A DNA stretch of 34,498 bases from JAJYRX01 sp041655275 (GTDB lineage: Bacteria > Pseudomonadota > Gammaproteobacteria > Burkholderiales > Burkholderiaceae_B): assembly GCA_041655275.1 (NCBI GenBank), contig JBBAFU010000021.1, positions 1-34,498 on the forward strand, in the 5' to 3' direction. The position numbers and the translations under genes were made by a program. Below, one piece after another: positions 1 to 7,339 of this stretch. Under the pieces are notes generated by a model. It searched no databases. It was given only the letters and a program-made list of their open reading frames with translations, and had not been told where the DNA came from. Position 1 is the stretch's first letter. Every line of letters begins with the position of its first letter.

Positions 1-1084
1 GCGCAGCGAACAGCGTAACCACGCCACGCGGCACCAGCTCCCCCCAGATGAACCGTGGCGGCTTCGGCGGGTTTGTCAGCAGATCGGCAATGGACACCGG
101 CTGCAATGGCGTGCCCTGGTAAAGCGGTTCAGGCGTAGCGGCCGTCTGCGCCGCCGGCGGCCTAACCCAGGCGTCTGGCAGATTCTCATAGCGCGGCCGT
201 GCTTTACCGCGCGCGCTGTCCAGGGTTGCGGTGATTTCACCTTCAGCCAGCCCCGTGCTGGCAGCGGCGCGCTCGAGCACGTCCGTTACTTCAGCTTCGT
301 TCAGTCGGCCAGCCTTCGCAAGCCCGTACAGTCCGAATGCCTGGCGGTTCAGCTCGGCGTTGCGCTCTCCTATTAGTTTGCTGGCAACGGCCCCTATAGC
401 GCGCTCCAGCGCCGCCTGTGCGTATCGATCATCGGTGACACGCGGGGGCGTCTGGGCACGCTCCGGCGGCTCACTGGCAGGGACGGCAGGGAACGCCTCC
501 AGCAGCTCGGCAGCGGTGTACAGCCGGTTGGTGTCCAGCTCCACCAGCCGCGTCTGGAACGGCTGCGGCTCTGGGTTTTCCTTGGATGTCTTTTGATGCC
601 AGAACCCCGGCAGTCGCATGGGGCGCGGTAGATCGTTCACCTGCCCATCTGTGCCCAGCAATTCAATGATGCGCTTTTGCAGCGGCTGAAACTGCTTGAG
701 CGCCAGATCATCCACCAGCCAGTAGACATGATGCTTGCCAGGCGAAGATTCCACAATAACGGACGGCTGCAATGGCAGCTCGAGCGAATCAAAGCGGGCC
801 GGATCGGCAACGTCATAATCTGCATACACGGCACGCACACGAATGATGTTTTCTGTTTTGCGTCCTTTGCCGTCGGTTTCGTTGATTGTGACGAACACGC
901 CCGCGCCCTTGGCTTGTAGGCGCTCCAGGGCGGCCGCGTGCTGGCTCAGCGGGCCGTGCAACGGCTTCGCCAGATATCCGCGCTTCTCGTAGTGATCATC
1001 AGCAGTCTGGAACGTCCAGGCGTCTGCCTGGGGATCGATGGCTTGCAGGAACTGCTCAGCCTGGGCTAGATCGGGGGCGATCAT
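1..1084 (-). CDS. RepB-type DNA primase / AAA ATPase replication protein, N-terminal part
   Basis: The reading frame is open from ATG at 1084 to the window edge (361 codons), so the C-terminus is outside. Residues about 80-165 look like the RepB-primase-type fold: RVRAVYADYDV near 82-92, SSPGKHHVYWLVDD near 113-126 and LPRPMRLPGFWHQK near 152-165. The visible end (TNPPKPPRFIWGELVPRGVV) resembles the approach to the Walker A loop of the RepA-like ATPase domain seen in such proteins, but Walker A itself lies beyond the edge. The likely role is replication initiation or priming of the element. It starts 9 bases after the stop of the AlpA-like gene with an AGGG upstream, so the two are probably co-transcribed. 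The family call is from remembered motifs. Confidence 0.8.
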   Translation of the reverse strand, partial: MIAPDLAQAEQFLQAIDPQADAWTFQTADDHYEKRGYLAKPLHGPLSQHAAALERLQAKGAGVFVTINETDGKGRKTENIIRVRAVYADYDVADPARFDSLELPLQPSVIVESSPGKHHVYWLVDDLALKQFQPLQKRIIELLGTDGQVNDLPRPMRLPGFWHQKTSKENPEPQPFQTRLVELDTNRLYTAAELLEAFPAVPASEPPERAQTPPRVTDDRYAQAALERAIGAVASKLIGERNAELNRQAFGLYGLAKAGRLNEAEVTDVLERAAASTGLAEGEITATLDSARGKARPRYENLPDAWVRPPAAQTAATPEPLYQGTPLQPVSIADLLTNPPKPPRFIWGELVPRGVVTLFAA

Positions 1085-1093
1085 GGCTAGCCC

Positions 1094-1297
1094 TTAGCAG
1101 CGGCTTTCGGCTATACGTTGTTGAATCCAGCTTTCAACTTCGGCGGCAATCCATCTTTTGGTTCTGATACCTACGGCAATGGGCTGGGGGAACCCTTCGT
1201 TTGCCATCTTTGAATAAACCGTTTGCGTGCTGCGAACGCCGATCTGGCGCTTCACCGCGTTGATGTCAAGCAATACAGTTTGAGTTTCGGTAGCCAT
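1094..1297 (-). CDS. AlpA-family phage/element transcriptional regulator
   Basis: A 67-residue protein with the compact MerR-like helix-turn-helix of the AlpA family: it opens with a short strand, then INAVKRQIGVRSTQTVYSKM (about 13-32) as the recognition unit, FPQPIAVGIRTKRWIAAEVE (about 36-55) as the wing and last helix, and a basic tail. AlpA proteins regulate integrase or excision genes of prophages and satellites, and sometimes act as excisionases. The start is supported by GAGG seven bases upstream. The gene lies between the unknown 165-residue gene and the primase; it could be the directionality factor for the integrase, which is inference from context. Confidence 0.85.
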   Translation of the reverse strand: MATETQTVLLDINAVKRQIGVRSTQTVYSKMANEGFPQPIAVGIRTKRWIAAEVESWIQQRIAESRC

Positions 1298-1302
1298 GTT
1301 TT

Positions 1303-1319
1303 AACCTCGTTAATAGGTT
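1303..1319. promoter_or_regulatory. Small inverted repeat at the alpA ribosome binding site
   Basis: AACCT (1303-1307) and AGGTT (1315-1319) are perfect inverted half-sites separated by 7 bases. The half-site nearer the gene overlaps the GAGG ribosome binding site of the AlpA-like gene. This would suit autoregulation, but a 5-base half-site can arise by chance, so the call is tentative. Confidence 0.25.
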
Positions 1320-1366
1320 GTTGGAACATGGTTACCCATTATTTGCATCGAATAAACGCAGCCCGG

Positions 1367-1864
1367 CTATGTTGCGCTTTTAGTTTTCTTTCGTCGCGTT
1401 CGGGACAAAAGCTCTCGGAATGTGTCTTTTGTCGTGCGCCCACCTTCAAAGGTAACGCCCAGCTTGTCATCAGTCGGTGACAGCCCCAGCTCGTCGAGTT
1501 TTGCAATGTATTGCGGCCATAGCTCGGCAGGCTTGAGATAATCGCCCAGGGCATCCCTTTGCTTCGCAAGACTACGGATAATGGCAGTTGCGCTTGTACC
1601 GCCGTCGTCGGTGTCGATGGTAGCGCGCGGCCTTCTTGCTTTGGGCTTTTGATCGGCCAGGTAAAATTGCCCGGCAATGCAGAACTCGGCAATCTCCCTG
1701 ATCTGCGCCTGGCCGATCGCTTGCGTCTGCGGATCTTCACTTCTTGCCATCTGCGCATACTGGATGATCAGCGTTGCAGTCTGATCCACCAGCGGCAGGA
1801 TTTCATCGCGCCCGCCGGGAAACCCGTACTTGATGCGCGCGCGGCGATGCCTGGGCTGTCTCAT
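1367..1864 (-). CDS. Hypothetical element protein, 165 aa
   Basis: I do not recognise a family. The protein is hydrophilic with basic ends (start MRQPRHRRARIKYGF, end TRRKKTKSAT) and no signal peptide or membrane segment. The middle looks helical and charged (DQTATLIIQYAQMARSEDPQ). Its ATG overlaps the integrase stop codon in an ATGA arrangement (1861-1864), so it is probably translationally coupled to the integrase. That argues it is a real gene and not a shadow of the other frames. The position suggests a role in regulation, excision or maintenance of the element, but nothing in the sequence decides this. Confidence 0.7.
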   Translation of the reverse strand: MRQPRHRRARIKYGFPGGRDEILPLVDQTATLIIQYAQMARSEDPQTQAIGQAQIREIAEFCIAGQFYLADQKPKARRPRATIDTDDGGTSATAIIRSLAKQRDALGDYLKPAELWPQYIAKLDELGLSPTDDKLGVTFEGGRTTKDTFRELLSRTRRKKTKSAT

Positions 1865-3174
1865 AACGCCACCTTGCGCCGCATCCGGGTTACTTTCGCT
1901 GGCCGCTGCTCGAGCGCGTTGTACAGCGCCTGCAATGCCTGCTCTTTCTCAGGCGCGCGATCATAGGCGTCATAATGTCGAGCTTGCACGCCTGCAACGC
2001 CGTGTGATTGCAAATGCCCGCGAATCTCCCGTGATATGCCGATTCGTGCCAGCAGTGTCTCTACGCCACTGCGCACCTGCTTGAGCTGAAAATCCGACAG
2101 CGTATCGGCCATGATGGCCTGCGCCCACTTGCTCACCGTGCTGGCGCTGATATGCGTCTGGCCGCCGTCAGTGCTCAGTGCGTAATGCCCACCGCTTGAC
2201 GCTTCAGCCAGCGCCTTTCTGGCAGCCGGGATCAATGGCAGAGTATGCGCGCGCGGCTCACTGCCAGGCCGGCCCTTGCCATCGAACAGCGTGATCATGC
2301 CGTCGCCCACGTCCAGGCTCAGCAGGCGCACCAGCTGGGCAATGCGCTGGCCGCCGGTGAGCAGGTGCAGGCGCAGCACCGCACCACGCACACCCGGCAC
2401 TCGCTTGATGGCGCGCCAGTACCGCATCATGTCATCGAGTTGCAGCGGATCTTTGTCTGCCCGGTTCTGTGCGGTGTCAGGCACCGTATCGGCCGCCGGG
2501 TTGTGGCGGATCTTGAATGCCTTGAACTTCACCGGCACGCTGGCATCCAGGCGCGCGCGTTTGGCCGTCTCATAGGCCGCCCGCACATAGGATCTCAGCT
2601 TGTTGGCCGTGCGCCCTTTCCCGGCATCGAGCAGGCGGCGCATCATGTCGGCAATATCTTCTGGTTCGATCTCCACCGCCGCCCGAGTTGCCAGCCTGGG
2701 GAACGCTTCGATGACATGCAACGTGAATATCGAGCGGGCATCACTGTGCGAGCTGCGCCCGAGTGCTTCCAGGTGATCGCAATACATCAGCAGCAGGCGC
2801 TCCAGCGTCTGCTCGTTGGCTTCCAGCTGCGCCTCATAGGCTTGCCTGGCCGCATCACGTTCAGCCTGGCGGATGGCCTCATAGCCGCCCTGCTCGCGGT
2901 TATCTTGGTGCTGTCTGGCAATGTCGATGGCCACCTGGCGGGCCGCTGCAATCGAGTAACCATGTCGGGTTGGCTTCACGGATCGCGGGGCGGCTCGGCT
3001 GTCGTACTGGCCGATGGGCACCCGTACCGTCTTTCTGTTCAGCGCACCGCGCCAGTAGAACGTCGTTACCCCGGATCTGTCCTGGCGGGCTTCCAGCGTG
3101 CCCACGGGGTTTACTTTTTCCAGTGCGGTATATCGCCCCGGTGCCAGTGTTTTGATGATCTCGAATGGTTCCAT
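1861..3174 (-). CDS. Tyrosine recombinase (phage-type integrase)
   Basis: A 437-residue integrase. The N-terminal part (about 1-110) resembles an arm-binding domain with a charged helical linker, followed by a core-binding domain (about 120-215) and the catalytic domain (about 240-415). Catalytic residues visible: Arg277 in TGGQR, Lys300 in FDGKG, Arg368 in KQVRSG, His391 in LQSHG and the nucleophile Tyr401 in ARHYDAYD. The usual His of the HxxR box is Lys365 here, a position that is variable in this subfamily. The start has AGG three bases upstream. The gene lies about 150 bases from the tRNA-Lys fragment and points away from it, as expected for an enzyme acting at that site. It is complete and shows no sign of decay. 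Confidence 0.93.
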   Translation of the reverse strand: MEPFEIIKTLAPGRYTALEKVNPVGTLEARQDRSGVTTFYWRGALNRKTVRVPIGQYDSRAAPRSVKPTRHGYSIAAARQVAIDIARQHQDNREQGGYEAIRQAERDAARQAYEAQLEANEQTLERLLLMYCDHLEALGRSSHSDARSIFTLHVIEAFPRLATRAAVEIEPEDIADMMRRLLDAGKGRTANKLRSYVRAAYETAKRARLDASVPVKFKAFKIRHNPAADTVPDTAQNRADKDPLQLDDMMRYWRAIKRVPGVRGAVLRLHLLTGGQRIAQLVRLLSLDVGDGMITLFDGKGRPGSEPRAHTLPLIPAARKALAEASSGGHYALSTDGGQTHISASTVSKWAQAIMADTLSDFQLKQVRSGVETLLARIGISREIRGHLQSHGVAGVQARHYDAYDRAPEKEQALQALYNALEQRPAKVTRMRRKVAL

Positions 3175-3195
3175 TTGCCTAGTCCGTTAGTCGTA

Positions 3196-3217
3196 CGTTT
3201 ACGTCTCGTTTACGTCT
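3196..3217. repeat. Tandem 11-bp direct repeat upstream of integrase
   Basis: CGTTTACGTCT occurs twice back to back (3196-3206 and 3207-3217), 22-43 bases before the integrase start. Directly repeated short sites next to int are typical arm-type or excisionase binding sites, and they could also autoregulate int. The repeat is seen directly; the role is inference. Confidence 0.6.
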
Positions 3218-3219
3218 TT

Positions 3220-3236
3220 CCATTGTATGGCAATGG
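3220..3236. promoter_or_regulatory. Inverted repeat overlapping a -10-like box of the integrase gene
   Basis: CCATTG (3220-3225) and CAATGG (3231-3236) are perfect inverted half-sites with a 5-base spacer. On the minus strand the segment contains TACAAT (complement of 3222-3227), a good -10 match about 50 bases before the integrase ATG, with only a weak -35. The overlap would let a bound repressor block int transcription. Confidence 0.4.
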
Positions 3237-3320
3237 ATAACTTTGGACTAGTCTGGAAAGTGATCGTTGTTAAATCAATGAGTTATAGATTCCAATAAAA
3301 TCCAATCTGTATAGGGGGCT

Positions 3321-3370
3321 ACGGACTTTTAATCCGTTGGTCGCGCGTTCGAATCGCGCACGACCCACCA
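3321..3370 (+). tRNA. tRNA-Lys(TTT) 3' half only (att junction)
   Basis: The segment folds as the 3' half of a tRNA: anticodon stem ACGGA/TCCGT (3321-3325 with 3333-3337), loop CTTTTAA with anticodon TTT at 3328-3330, variable loop TGGTC, T arm GCGCG-TTCGAAT-CGCGC (3343-3359), acceptor strand ACGACCC (3360-3366), discriminator A and encoded CCA (3368-3370). No D arm or 5' acceptor strand (a GGGTCGT-like sequence) precedes it; upstream is A+T-rich DNA. It is therefore a duplicated or severed 3' half at the edge of the element and not an expressible tRNA on its own. The intact gene is expected at the other end of the element. Confidence 0.9.
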
Positions 3371-3396
3371 ACAATAATCCGAAATATCAGTAAGTT

Positions 3397-3426
3397 AGAG
3401 CCGCGTCTCACGCGGCTCTCTTCTTT
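3397..3426 (+). terminator. Rho-independent terminator downstream of tRNA-Lys
   Basis: AGAGCCGCGT (3397-3406) pairs perfectly with ACGCGGCTCT (3410-3419) around a 3-base loop and is followed by CTTCTTTT. The distance to the tRNA 3' end (26 bases) indicates that it served the original tRNA-Lys transcript. It now insulates the 5'-nucleotidase gene from element transcription. Confidence 0.85.
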
Positions 3427-3452
3427 TCCGCCGCCGGGCTTGCAACTTGGAA

Positions 3453-5315
3453 ATGCGTTTCCCAAGTAAAATCTCCTTCAATCCGTACATCAGGCAAGAC
3501 AACTTGAATCAACGCACGCGACACAAGCAAAGGCACCTTCGAATTGCCGCCTTGGCCTTTGCCTTGGCTTTGGGAGCCGGACTGGGTTTGTCGGGCTGTG
3601 GCGGCATGCACAATCCGGGCGCTTCAGCCTGGATGGACATCGCCGTGCTCGGCTTCAATGATTTCCACGGTAATCTTGAGCCGCCCGGCATTACGGTGAC
3701 GGACAGGGATGGCAGCGGACAAGCGGTGGCTGTACCGGCCGGCGGTGCGGCCCACCTGGCCAGTGCCGTGGCCGGGCTGCGTGTCGCGCATGAGCACTCG
3801 GTGGTGGTGGCGGCAGGCGATCTGGTGGGTGCCTCACCCATGGTGTCGTCAATGTTTCTGGACGAGCCCAGCATTGAGGCGCTCAACCTGATGGGGCTGG
3901 AGTTTTCCGCCACCGGCAATCACGAGTACGACCAGGGCGCGCAGGAGCTGCTGCGCTTGCAGCATGGCGGCTGCGAACAGTACACCAGCAAGGTGCCCTG
4001 CCGCCTGAACGGGCGCTTTGCCGGCGCACGCTTCCAGTATCTGGCGGCCAACACTCTGACTGCGGATGGCAACACCCTGCTGCCGCCCACGGGACTGAAA
4101 TTTTTCGAGCAGGATGGCGTGCGCATCGGCCTGGGGTTCATTGGGCTGACGCTGCGCCAAACGCCGAACATGGTGCGACCCTCGGGTGTGGCCGGGCTGC
4201 GTTTTGCCGATGAGGCCGAGACCGTCAATGCCCTGATTCCGTCCCTGCGTGCCCGGGGTGCGGACGTGATCGTGGTACTCATCCACGAGGGCGGGGCGAC
4301 CACCACCGATTTGCAGGACGACAGCTGCGAAGGCCTGTCGGGCGATATCGTGCCGATCCTGCAGCGCCTGTCCCCAGAGGTTGACGTGGTGGTCTCTGGC
4401 CATACCCACCGCGCCTACATCTGCGACCATGGGCGGATCGACCCTCAGCGGCCGTTTCTGCTTACCAGTGCCGGCCTGTACGGCAGCCTGCTGACCGAGA
4501 TCGAGCTGCGCATTGACACCGGCAGCCGCCGCGTGTTGCGCAAACGCGCACGCCAGCACATCGTGCAAGGCCAGGCGCAGCAAGGCCCGGACGGTAGCGT
4601 GCCCGTGCAGCAAGACTTTCCGGTGTACGCCGCCGATGAGCAGGTCGCGGCCCTGGTCGCCCGCTACCGTGAGGCGGTGGCCCCACTGGCCGCGGCTCCG
4701 GTGGGAGAACTGGCCGGCCCGGCCTTGCGCACGCTCGACCGCAACGGCGAATCGGTGATGGGTCGCATCGTTGCCGATGCCACGCTGGCCGCCACGCAAA
4801 GCCCGGAAGGCGGCGGCGCGCAGCTGGCCTTCCTGAACTCCGGCGGCATTCGTGCCGACCTGTTGCCCGACGCGCAAGGGAGCGTGAACTACGGACAGAT
4901 CTACAGCGTCCAGCCCTTTGGCAACACACTGATGGTGATGAGCCTGAGCGGGGACGAGCTGCGCCGGATACTGGAGCAACAGTTTGACAGCGGCACCAAC
5001 ACGGTCACTTCCCCGCGTATCCTGCAAGTCTCCAGCGGCTTCAGCTACAGCTTTGACCTGAGCCGCCCTGCCGGAGAGCGCATCAGCAACATGCAGCTGC
5101 ACGGAACGCCCATCGAACCGCAGCGCGACTACCGGGTCGGCCTGCAAAGCTATCTGGGCAGCGGCGGCGACAACTTCAGCATGTTCCGCCAAGGGCGTGA
5201 CATCAGCGGTGGCAGCCTGGACCTTGATGCCCTGGCTGATTATCTGCGCACCCGCAGTGCGAACGGCCCGATGGCCTTGCCGCAAGAGTCCCGCATCCGG
5301 CGTGTGGGCACCTAA
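3453..5315 (+). CDS. Bifunctional metallophosphatase / 5'-nucleotidase lipoprotein (UshA-like)
   Basis: The calcineurin-type N-terminal domain carries the metal motifs in order: NDFHGN, AAGDLVG, TGNHEYD and SGHTHRAY. The C-terminal 5'-nucleotidase domain has LNSGGIRADL, VQPFGNTLM and YLGSGGDNF, which bind the nucleoside. Family members hydrolyse extracytoplasmic 5'-nucleotides, UDP-sugars or cyclic nucleotides. A hydrophobic stretch ending in LSGC is a lipobox, so a periplasm-facing lipoprotein is likely. The start is uncertain: ATG 3453 gives an unusually long 48-residue leader and has a weak ribosome site, whereas TTG 3504 gives a standard lipoprotein signal of about 31 residues beginning NQRTRHKQRHLR. 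The frame also opens at TTG 3447. It is the first chromosomal gene after the tRNA fragment. Confidence 0.9.
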   Translation: MRFPSKISFNPYIRQDNLNQRTRHKQRHLRIAALAFALALGAGLGLSGCGGMHNPGASAWMDIAVLGFNDFHGNLEPPGITVTDRDGSGQAVAVPAGGAAHLASAVAGLRVAHEHSVVVAAGDLVGASPMVSSMFLDEPSIEALNLMGLEFSATGNHEYDQGAQELLRLQHGGCEQYTSKVPCRLNGRFAGARFQYLAANTLTADGNTLLPPTGLKFFEQDGVRIGLGFIGLTLRQTPNMVRPSGVAGLRFADEAETVNALIPSLRARGADVIVVLIHEGGATTTDLQDDSCEGLSGDIVPILQRLSPEVDVVVSGHTHRAYICDHGRIDPQRPFLLTSAGLYGSLLTEIELRIDTGSRRVLRKRARQHIVQGQAQQGPDGSVPVQQDFPVYAADEQVAALVARYREAVAPLAAAPVGELAGPALRTLDRNGESVMGRIVADATLAATQSPEGGGAQLAFLNSGGIRADLLPDAQGSVNYGQIYSVQPFGNTLMVMSLSGDELRRILEQQFDSGTNTVTSPRILQVSSGFSYSFDLSRPAGERISNMQLHGTPIEPQRDYRVGLQSYLGSGGDNFSMFRQGRDISGGSLDLDALADYLRTRSANGPMALPQESRIRRVGT

Positions 5316-5341
5316 CACCCCAAGCCGAACCGGAGCCCGAG

Positions 5342-5833
5342 ATGTGGATGATACGTTGCACCCAGGCTGTCATGCTGGCCTGCCTGGCACTGTTTGCCGC
5401 GCTCACGGCCTTCAACAATCTCGCCGATCCCCAGGCGAATGCCGCCTTTGTCCGGCATGTGCTGGCCATGGACGACATTTTCGAGACCAGCCACCCGGCG
5501 CGCTGGCGCGCCATCACCAGGCCCGCCCTCTGGCAGCTGGCCTACGCCCTCATCATCGCGGGCGAAGTCTTGACCGCCGTCTTGCTGGGATCGGGTGCCT
5601 GGCGCCTGTGGCGCGCACGGCATGCCACACCCGATGCCGCTGCCCGCGCCCGTCAATGGGCCATGGCGGGAATCCTGAGCGGTTTCCTGGTCTGGTACCT
5701 GGGCTTCATGATCATTGGCGGCGAGTGGTTCCTGATGTGGCAGTCCGGGCAGTGGAACGGTCAGGCCAGTGCTTTTCGCTTCTACATGACGCTGCTGGCG
5801 GTCGGGATTTTCATCAGGCTGCCTGAGAGTTGA
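5342..5833 (+). CDS. DUF2165-family small integral membrane protein
   Basis: A 163-residue protein with about four hydrophobic segments: residues 8-24, about 65-85 (LWQLAYALIIAGEVLTAVLL), about 107-125 (GILSGFLVWYLGFMIIGGEW) and about 145-160. The NNLADPQ sequence after the first segment and the GGEWFLMWQS segment resemble DUF2165 proteins. No biochemical function is known for the family. The gene begins 26 bases after the 5'-nucleotidase stop with GGAG eight bases before its ATG, so the two probably form one transcript. The reading is confident as a gene, weaker as to family. Confidence 0.8.
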   Translation: MWMIRCTQAVMLACLALFAALTAFNNLADPQANAAFVRHVLAMDDIFETSHPARWRAITRPALWQLAYALIIAGEVLTAVLLGSGAWRLWRARHATPDAAARARQWAMAGILSGFLVWYLGFMIIGGEWFLMWQSGQWNGQASAFRFYMTLLAVGIFIRLPES

Positions 5834-5855
5834 ACCTCCAAGCCTGCTGTACGCG

Positions 5856-6554
5856 TCACCGACTCACAATCAACGTACGCGTCGCACTCAGTTTTTTCTG
5901 TCCTTCTGCCGTGATCTTGATCGTCACCTGGCGCGCGCTGAAATGCTCGGGCAGGGGCATGCGGCCTTCCAGGTGAACGTAGCGCTCCAGCGCTATGCCT
6001 ACCGGCGTCAGGTTGACGTGGGCGGCGCGCCCGTTGCTGTAGCGTCCTTCGACCACCAGTTCCATCTCGCCCTTGAACAGCTTGCTCTTGTCCTTGTCCT
6101 GGATGATGAGGATACGGTAGGCAAGATCGCCTTCGGCATTGCTGAAGCTGGCTGCCCGGATGCCGGGTGAAGTGCTGCGCGGGTCGGGCGGCATGGCCTC
6201 GGCGAACCGTTCGATATCCTCATTTTGCGCGATCAGGCGCTGGCGAATGCTTTCCAGCTCCTGGGTACGGGTCTGCAGCGCCGTTTCGTTTTCCTTCAGT
6301 TCCCGCTGCTGGCGACTGAGCTCGGTTTGCAGGCGCTGTTTTTCAATATTGGCGCTGTTCAGATCGAATTGCAGTTGTTCCGACTGCTCGACCGTCAGAC
6401 GCGTGGGGCCGTAGCTTTTCTGCAGGAACAGCAGGCCGCCTGCGCCGAGAACGACGCCGGACAGCATGAGCACCAGCCAGCGCGGGATGCGTCGCCGGCG
6501 TCGCGTGCCGTAGGTTGTGGGCCTGAAGACGTGGCGATTGCGTGAACCAAACAT
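5856..6554 (-). CDS. Single-pass membrane protein with coiled coil (DUF6776-like)
   Basis: 232 residues: a basic N-terminus (GTRRRRRIPR), one membrane segment near 25-44 (LVLMLSGVVLGAGGLLFLQ), a coiled coil from about 55 to 115 rich in Gln, Glu and Arg, and a C-terminal beta-rich domain (about 130-232) probably facing the periplasm. The start is supported by a purine-rich AGAGGA site. It follows murU by about 45 bases on the same strand, so it may belong to the amgK-murU transcript. I recall similar proteins of unknown function next to these genes in other betaproteobacteria. Its 3' end converges on the DUF2165 gene; only 22 bases separate them and no clear terminator is visible. Confidence 0.75.
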   Translation of the reverse strand: MFGSRNRHVFRPTTYGTRRRRRIPRWLVLMLSGVVLGAGGLLFLQKSYGPTRLTVEQSEQLQFDLNSANIEKQRLQTELSRQQRELKENETALQTRTQELESIRQRLIAQNEDIERFAEAMPPDPRSTSPGIRAASFSNAEGDLAYRILIIQDKDKSKLFKGEMELVVEGRYSNGRAAHVNLTPVGIALERYVHLEGRMPLPEHFSARQVTIKITAEGQKKLSATRTLIVSR

Positions 6555-6598
6555 GAACTATCCTCTTTCCTTGCCACCATGATTGGGGTCTTCTTTGA

Positions 6599-7339
6599 TC
6601 ACAGAAGAGTGTATCCTGCATGCCGCGCCTGCGACAAACGCGTATTCAGCGCCGTCAGCCGCGCGGGTGTTCCCACGTCGACCCAGTCGCCCTCATGGCG
6701 CCAGCCGATGACGCCCTGCTGCGTCATGGCCTGACGCAGCAGGGGCGCCAGGGGTTGACGGGTATCCGGCCCTATCCCTTCAAAGAGTGCAGGCTGGTAG
6801 ACACCGATGCCGGCAAAGGTCAGGGTGTGCGCCCGGGTGTCATCGGCGCGCAAGACCAGAGGGAACCAGGCCTGGCCGGCAGGTACGGAGAGGGGCAGGA
6901 AGTCGCCGTCGGGCCGGTGCGCGGGGTTGCTGACCATCAGCAGGCCGGCCAGCGCGCCCCGGCGCTCGAGCGTGGCCTGCCACTGGCGTGCGCCGGCCGG
7001 ATCCCAGTCGCACCAGACATCGCCGTTGATGACGAGAAAAGGCCTGTTCTCGAAGAAGGGCAGGGCGCGCGCAATGCCGCCTGCGGTTTCCAGCGCCTCG
7101 GTTTCCGGCGAGTAATGCAGGCGCAGACCGAACTGCCCGCCATGGCCCAGGACGGCTTCGATGCAGGCGCCCAGCCAGGCGTGATTGATGATGACATCAC
7201 GAAAGCCTGCACGCGCCAGACGCTTCAGATGCCAGACGATGAGCGGCTGGCCGCCCACCTCCAGCAGGGGCTTGGGCAGGTGGTCGGTCAGCGGGCGCAT
7301 GCGCTCGCCCCTGCCGGCGGCCAGAATCATTGCGCGCAT
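6599..7339 (-). CDS. murU: N-acetylmuramate alpha-1-phosphate uridylyltransferase
   Basis: Transfers UMP to MurNAc-1-phosphate to give UDP-MurNAc, the last step of the anabolic peptidoglycan-recycling shortcut that bypasses MurA. The 246-residue protein has the nucleotidyltransferase signature MILAAGRGERMRPLT near its start followed by LPKPLLEVGG, then INGDVWCDWD for metal and nucleotide binding and HEGDWVDVGTP near the C-terminus. The open frame extends upstream, but the nucleotidyltransferase motif and the TGATG junction with the preceding gene fix the start at ATG 7339. The pairing with the kinase amgK, next to lptD, matches the Pseudomonas putida locus where the pathway was characterised. 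General sugar-nucleotide activity cannot be excluded from sequence alone. Confidence 0.88.
   Translation of the reverse strand: MRAMILAAGRGERMRPLTDHLPKPLLEVGGQPLIVWHLKRLARAGFRDVIINHAWLGACIEAVLGHGGQFGLRLHYSPETEALETAGGIARALPFFENRPFLVINGDVWCDWDPAGARQWQATLERRGALAGLLMVSNPAHRPDGDFLPLSVPAGQAWFPLVLRADDTRAHTLTFAGIGVYQPALFEGIGPDTRQPLAPLLRQAMTQQGVIGWRHEGDWVDVGTPARLTALNTRLSQARHAGYTLL

Larger units (their letters stand above)
1..3370. mobile_element. Integrative element, integrase end, continuing past the left edge
   Basis: Four minus-strand genes (replication protein, AlpA-like regulator, unknown protein, tyrosine integrase) end abruptly at a 3' half of a tRNA-Lys gene at 3321-3370. To the right ordinary chromosomal genes begin. 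Tyrosine integrases commonly insert at the 3' half of tRNA genes and leave a duplicated 3' segment at one end, so 3321-3370 is read as one junction. The other junction, with the 5' half of the tRNA, should lie left of position 1. Integrase plus AlpA plus RepB-type primase is typical of satellite-like or plasmid-like integrative elements; no structural, conjugation or cargo gene is visible here. Whether it is mobile cannot be judged. Confidence 0.85.

Noticed and set aside
3849..5318. A 489-codon open frame on the minus strand opposite the 5'-nucleotidase
   Set aside because: Typical antisense shadow of a G+C-rich gene; the plus-strand frame has all metallophosphatase and nucleotidase motifs, while the shadow is rich in His, Gln, Ala and Gly with no recognisable domain.
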